A DNA stretch of 64,000 bases, from contig NW_024104321.1 in the NCBI RefSeq assembly GCF_003945595.2, forward strand, positions 681,001 through 745,000, written 5' to 3'. The position numbers and the translations under genes were made by a program. Below, piece after piece: positions 61,601 through 64,000 of this stretch. The notes beneath the pieces are model-generated. The model made no database searches and had not been told where the DNA came from. It saw nothing but the letters and a program-made list of their open reading frames with translations. The stretch's first letter is position 1. Each line of letters opens with the position of its first letter. The stretch is from Pipra filicauda. Lineage: Eukaryota; Chordata; Aves; Passeriformes; Pipridae.

Positions 61601-62256
61601 TCTAGCTTCATGCCATTGCTTCAAGGCTTCAGGCCACAGGGAGCATGGCAGCATTTGTACCTGCACAGACGACTTTGTGTGCTTCATATGTTAGCAGCTA
61701 GGAAATCTGTATTGGAGAAAATAACCTTCTCGTTGGGTGGTGTAAGGTTAAAACGTGAAAGTCCTGTTTTATAAACACAGCTGTCAGTCGTGTGTACAAA
61801 ACACAAGTAAAAATATTCAGAGATAAACTGAGGCTTCATGAAATATGTCTGCACATTTTTTTCTACCCCAAAGAGCAATTTTTTGGGTCTTCAATCATAC
61901 ATGCACTCATGCCTTTTCTCTCTCTGTTTCTCTCTTTCTCTTTTTAAAATCCTCTGACAAAAGGCTGGTATTCAAATGATGCTTTTCAGGTCCAGGAGCA
62001 TTTTGAAGGGGATGTGTGAGAGGCAGCTGCTGTTACTTCCAATCCGTACACCGTTCAGTACCAGCTACTGGGAAATAAACTGCAGACTATCGCTCTGTCA
62101 AAAGGCTAATTGTCTTTGATTGTGCAACTTAATTAATTTTGAGGTCAAGCACAAAAAACATAAGCTGAGGGATTTTCCCCTCTGTCTCTCCTTTTTCTTT
62201 CTGTCTCTTCCCCCACCCCAATCTTTATTTTATCCTCCTGTCTCTTTTTCTTTCAG
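58608..62256 (+). other. RUNX1T1: Intron between exon 2 and exon 3
   Basis: About 3.65 kb, phase 1, bounded by donor GTAATT and acceptor TTTCAG. It holds a GTTT tetranucleotide repeat (58977-58996), a poly-T run near 61082-61095 and CT-rich tracts (about 61910-61945 and 62175-62220) leading to the acceptor. No other gene is seen. Confidence 0.93.
58977..58996. repeat. GTTT tetranucleotide repeat
   Basis: About five uninterrupted GTTT units, likely length-variable. Confidence 0.9.
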
Positions 62257-62498
62257 TAACCAATGGCACTAGCCATTCACCAACAGCGTTAAATGGAGCT
62301 CCATCTCCTCCTAATGGCTTTAGCAATGGGCCATCCTCTTCCTCTTCCTCTTCTCTGGCTAACCAGCAGTTACCGCCAGCTTGTGGAGCTAGGCAGCTCA
62401 GCAAACTGAAGAGATTTCTTACAACCTTACAGCAGTTTGGCAATGACATTTCACCAGAGATTGGGGAGAGAGTGCGTACCCTTGTGCTAGGACTTGTG
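62257..62498 (+). CDS. RUNX1T1: RUNX1T1 exon 3, start of the NHR1/TAFH domain
   Basis: Following a long pyrimidine tract and TTTCAG, the exon begins TA, which with the T ending exon 2 makes a Leu codon, then reads [17 protein letters not shown] run of seven serines (residues 102-108 of MTG8b) precedes [16 protein letters not shown]1 (TAFH) begins at about residue 120 and continues in this exon to [12 protein letters not shown] at 156, where the donor GTAAGC (62499) follows in phase 0. NHR1 is the TAF4-homology helical domain that binds E-proteins and other partners. The usual domain is about 96 residues, so 37 lie here and the rest in the next exon beyond the window. No frame damage is seen. 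Confidence 0.98.
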
Positions 62499-64000
62499 GT
62501 AAGCAATAAAACTGGTATTTTTTCTGTCCTTTTCCCTCTTCCTTGCTTGATGTGTTTGTTATATAAACTTGTTGGTCAGATACACTGCATACATTGTACT
62601 TTGAGGATGCCAAACATGCAAGAGTGAAGTGCTGGTGCTTGCTGCCAGAGCTAATGTGTAGCTTGACTAGCTTCCCACAAGTGGCAGCTATTCCCAACCA
62701 GGTATAGCCTTGACTCTTTTTGCCAGTAACCTATACTGGCAGTACTTCTAATGTAGACATACCTTAAATTACATAATGTAATAAAGTGGTTTGACTTTCC
62801 TAGTTTAATTGGATGGGGGAAAGAGAGTGCCCTACATGTATAGTGCCAGAATACTGGTTAAAAGGATGAGCTGAGTATGTTTGGACTGCAGTTATGCAGT
62901 GCAGAACCTTTTCTCAGTATCACTGATCCCAAGATTGTGAGCTTGATTGGGCACTGCTGCTACTTCAGTCACCTTATTGATAAGGTTATCTTTATGTGAT
63001 GGTATACTTGAATGAAAATTTCAGCACTTTCTTACCTACATCTGTCAAGCAGGGCTGCCCTTTTAGATGCATCTGGCCCAGGAATTCTTTTTATTCCCAG
63101 TAAAGTCCTCTCTCTGCCAGACATTGTTGTCCCCCATGTGTCTTCTTCAGCAATAGTTAGATATACTGGGAAAAATGCTATTGTGGTGCTCTAATTTACA
63201 TCTATTCTGAGCAGCTGCAGATGCCATTGAGTTCACTTGCAACAGAGACTGACAGCGTTGTTTAGTACTAGGGCTGAGGGATCCTCTGCTTGTAACTTCA
63301 CAAAACCGTACCTGACAGTAGTGGGTGCCCTTTCACTTAAATCTGTGTCAAGAGGAAGTCTAGTGTAGGCAGTGTAACATCACTGAGTCCTGCTGTCCAT
63401 TTTCTTCTGTATTCAAAATACGTGTTTAACGGGGTTTTGCTTGTCACGTGGTTCTCTCTGTAAAGGGGAACTAGGAAAGAAAAGTAAAGGTGGCTTTGGG
63501 AGCATCTGCCTTCTGTTGATTTTCAGATCAAAACTGCTTCCCCACTGTTAATTATAGTTGATTTCTACCTTCATTTGAGGTCTGAAGAGCAAATTAGGAT
63601 CCCTTGGGAAATCCACATCACACTATTCCCTTGGTCAACCCTGTCTGCATGTGGTCTTCATGATTGTGACCTCAGCTGTAAAGTAATGACTTTCCTACAT
63701 AGTCTAGAATATAATAAACAGTCCTCTCTATAAGTACAAGAGGCAGTCTTCCTCCTCCAACAAAAAGGAATGTGCCTTTAAGAAGTGGGATCTTTTTGTC
63801 TGTGCATGTTAATTATAACTTTTGTACCAGGAACAAAAGTGCCAGAGTCACCAGTAGAAAATATGATAATAGAAGAAAATAGTAGAAAAATATGAAATAA
63901 AAAAAAAAAAAGTTGAGAAAAGCAGCTTTAACTGATGTTTGAAATATGAAAGCATTTGCATGCTTTACACCTGAGAGGTTAAACTGTACTCTAAGCAACA
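62499..64000 (+). other. RUNX1T1: Start of the intron after exon 3
   Basis: Begins with donor GTAAGC. No further exon matching MTG8 (next expected residues start NSTLTIEEFH) is visible before the window ends. A short poly-A run lies near 63899-63911. Confidence 0.85.

Noticed and set aside
1..64000. CRISPR arrays, bacterial operons, phage or toxin-antitoxin systems
   Set aside because: The DNA is vertebrate, with spliced exons, CpG islands and CR1 elements; no spaced direct-repeat array or prokaryotic gene is present.

Overview
This window is vertebrate nuclear DNA, almost certainly from a bird. It carries the 5' part of one recognisable gene, RUNX1T1 (MTG8/ETO), a transcriptional corepressor, on the + strand. 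The gene call rests on coding exons that match the MTG8 N-terminus as I remember it and join in frame. The bird call rests on two CR1 LINE 3' ends, a low overall repeat load, and a solo LTR of a type I associate with neoavian ERVL-like elements. The exact species cannot be read from the sequence.

Layout. Positions 1-2949 are AT-rich flank with no supported gene. Positions 2950-3850 are a strong CpG island, the likely main promoter, with a candidate noncoding-exon donor at 3424/3425. Exon 1b (about 15543-15715, ATG at 15628) encodes the MTG8b N-terminus. Exon 1a (about 30423-30505, ATG at 30499) encodes only Met-Pro plus the first base of Asp, giving the MTG8a N-terminus. Both can splice to the same exon 2 (58470-58607), then to exon 3 (62257-62498), which begins the NHR1/TAFH domain. 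The rest of the gene lies beyond 64000. MTG8b is readable here for 156 residues and MTG8a for 129.

More than 95 percent of the window is intron or flank. The introns hold a second small CpG island (47455-47670) with an antisense splice-donor match, a 622-bp solo LTR with a perfect 5-bp target duplication (43385-44006), two CR1 copies, a 147-bp ungapped local duplication (21587-21733 and 23210-23356), two perfect 12-bp-arm inverted repeats, an octamer/homeodomain motif cluster downstream of exon 1a, two G-quadruplex motifs, and simple repeats. The other open frames are short, lack recognisable domains, and look like chance or CpG-island artefacts.

How the parts work together. The architecture is one gene with alternative first exons that select the protein N-terminus, feeding a shared Pro/Ser/Thr-rich exon 2 and NHR1. 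The interval upstream of exon 2 corresponds to the human region where t(8;21) breaks join RUNX1 to RUNX1T1. I found no novel multi-gene system. The points most worth checking are regulatory: alternative promoter use, the antisense candidate, and the motif clusters.
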